Assembly (NCBI RefSeq): GCF_000499385.1
Contig: NW_013654326.1
Span: 1-27,980, forward strand
From: Eimeria necatrix
Lineage: Eukaryota; Apicomplexa; Conoidasida; Eucoccidiorida; Eimeriidae
Length of the DNA stretch: 27,980 nt
Direction: 5' to 3'
The translations under genes and the position numbers were made by a program. Below, piece after piece: positions 27,568-27,980 of the stretch. Numbering within the stretch: position 1 is the first letter of the stretch; each line of letters opens with the position of its first letter. The notes under the pieces are model-generated. The model was given only the letters and a program-made list of their open reading frames with translations. It did no database searches and had not been told where the DNA came from.

Positions 27568-27980
27568 CTGGCCCCGAGAGTGTAGTGCCTGGCGGTGTCC
27601 GTGGCCTTGAGGGCCAGCAGCAAACAGGCGAAGAGGGCCGGGCGAGGATCTGCTGCTAAAGAAGAAACAGCAAAAAAGAATCTGTGGAAGAAAAGACAAG
27701 AAGTTTCCAAGACGGAGTTGCTGAGGCCTTTGCGCTGGAAGAGCAGCAGCAGCTGCAGCGCGAAGTACTGCTGCAGCAGCAGCAGCTCGCGCAGGCTGGG
27801 CGCTGCTGCTGCTGCTGCTGCGTCCACTGCAGCAAGACGCCCCACTGCTGCTGCGTGCACTTGCTGCTGCTGCGCTGCAACAGCAGCAGCGGAAAACAGC
27901 CAGCAGCGGTAGTGCGAGCTTATGTACGGCCACTCCTCGGGGGGGCCCCCGGGGGGGCCCCCGGGGGGGGCCCCGGGGGG
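26333..27980 (-). CDS. Cyclin H-like protein, 5' end outside window
   Basis: Cyclin H binds CDK7 in the CDK-activating kinase of TFIIH. The minus-strand first exon enters from the right edge with a Gly/Pro run and reads EEWPYISSHYRCWLFS, like the SSxxRxWxFS start of cyclin H. It continues LRELLLLQQYFALQLLLLFQ, SVLETSCLFFHRFF and PRPALFACLLLALKATD, the pattern of a first cyclin box with the conserved Lys of the LAxKxxE stretch. An intron holding a telomere-like array ends TTTGCAG|GAG at 27364. The second exon gives LNAVLSFELVVCEALQFQLL, a poly-Gln/Ser insert, EEAEATCLLLFASPVLPLLH and PPARLAAAALLAS (second box), and WSELLRCFSEIKKELIVLKQ. Poly-Cys after GAA|GTAACC (26395) is probably intron, so the exon likely ends at 26396 and the gene continues. 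The donor of the first intron is not resolved. Cyclin C/L-type is the alternative. Confidence 0.62.
27384..27428 (+). repeat. Telomere-like array inside the cyclin-like gene's intron
   Basis: About six TTTAGGG units (one GGGCTTAGGG variant); on the sense strand AAACCCT lies some 20 nt before the acceptor. Confidence 0.95.
27507..27563 (+). repeat. (CAG)n in the cyclin-like gene
   Basis: About 19 triplets. On the sense strand it is CTG-type, read as poly-Ala (GCT) if exonic, or is the start of the intron. Confidence 0.9.
27935..27980. repeat. 12-bp GGGGCCCC repeat at right edge
   Basis: Units of GGGGGGGCCCCC with a 12-bp period, in frame with the cyclin-like N-terminus as Gly/Pro. Confidence 0.9.

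Noticed and set aside
1..27980. tRNA, rRNA or transposase genes
   Set aside because: I looked for cloverleaf-like segments, conserved rRNA blocks and transposase or reverse transcriptase motifs and saw none I could support; a covariance-model scan would be decisive.

Overview
The window looks like nuclear DNA of an Eimeria-type coccidian (Apicomplexa). Two things point there. Triplet CAG/CTG repeats saturate both exons and spacers and are translated as long runs of Gln, Ala and Ser. Short interstitial arrays of the heptamer AAACCCT/TTTAGGG recur about every 1-2 kb. Both are established hallmarks of Eimeria chromosomes. A third repeat family, built on GGGGCCCC, is also abundant. The species cannot be fixed from the sequence alone. 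Because CAG/CTG has no stop codon in any frame, most long open frames are shadows; I called genes only where non-repetitive islands, splice sites or family motifs support them.

Layout. 1-1053 (minus): 5' part of an unrecognised, probably secreted protein, cut by the left edge. 1112-1551: a perfect tandem duplication. 2292-9077 (minus): a very large Q/A/S-rich protein with a basic, NLS-like stretch, not recognised. 9080-11097: spacer with three telomere-like arrays. 11098-13380: dense GGGGCCCC repeats with one weakly supported minus-strand Gly/Pro/Ala-rich reading frame. 13400-14980: spacer, telomere-like arrays and a 10-bp CAG-type tandem repeat. 14981-16764 (minus): a DTWD1-type tRNA-uridine aminocarboxypropyltransferase whose domain is split by amino-acid runs and by one frame change. 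17523-19444 (plus): a four-exon homologue of the ciliary protein CFAP299, divergent from the DTWD1 gene. 19445-20860: telomere-derived tandem repeats and AT-rich DNA. 20861-21131: a hybrid GGGGCCCC/telomere repeat. 21132-23653 (minus): a Gln-rich coiled-coil protein with one clear intron. 23654-26332: AT-rich spacer with TTTA/TAAA arrays and a 456-bp TAGC array. 26333-27980 (minus): a cyclin H-like gene, its N-terminus cut by the right edge.

The genes do not form a pathway. DTWD1 (tRNA modification), cyclin H (CDK-activating kinase/TFIIH) and CFAP299 (flagellum; in coccidia only the microgamete is flagellated) are ordinary eukaryotic genes. What is unusual is how the three repeat families have entered them: repeats sit inside conserved domains, fill introns, and in CFAP299 provide codons for conserved residues and the stop codon. 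The most informative results are the CFAP299 model with a GC-AG intron and telomere-like coding sequence, the frame change in DTWD1, a recurrent 14-bp palindrome, and the hybrid and junction repeats made from telomere heptamers.
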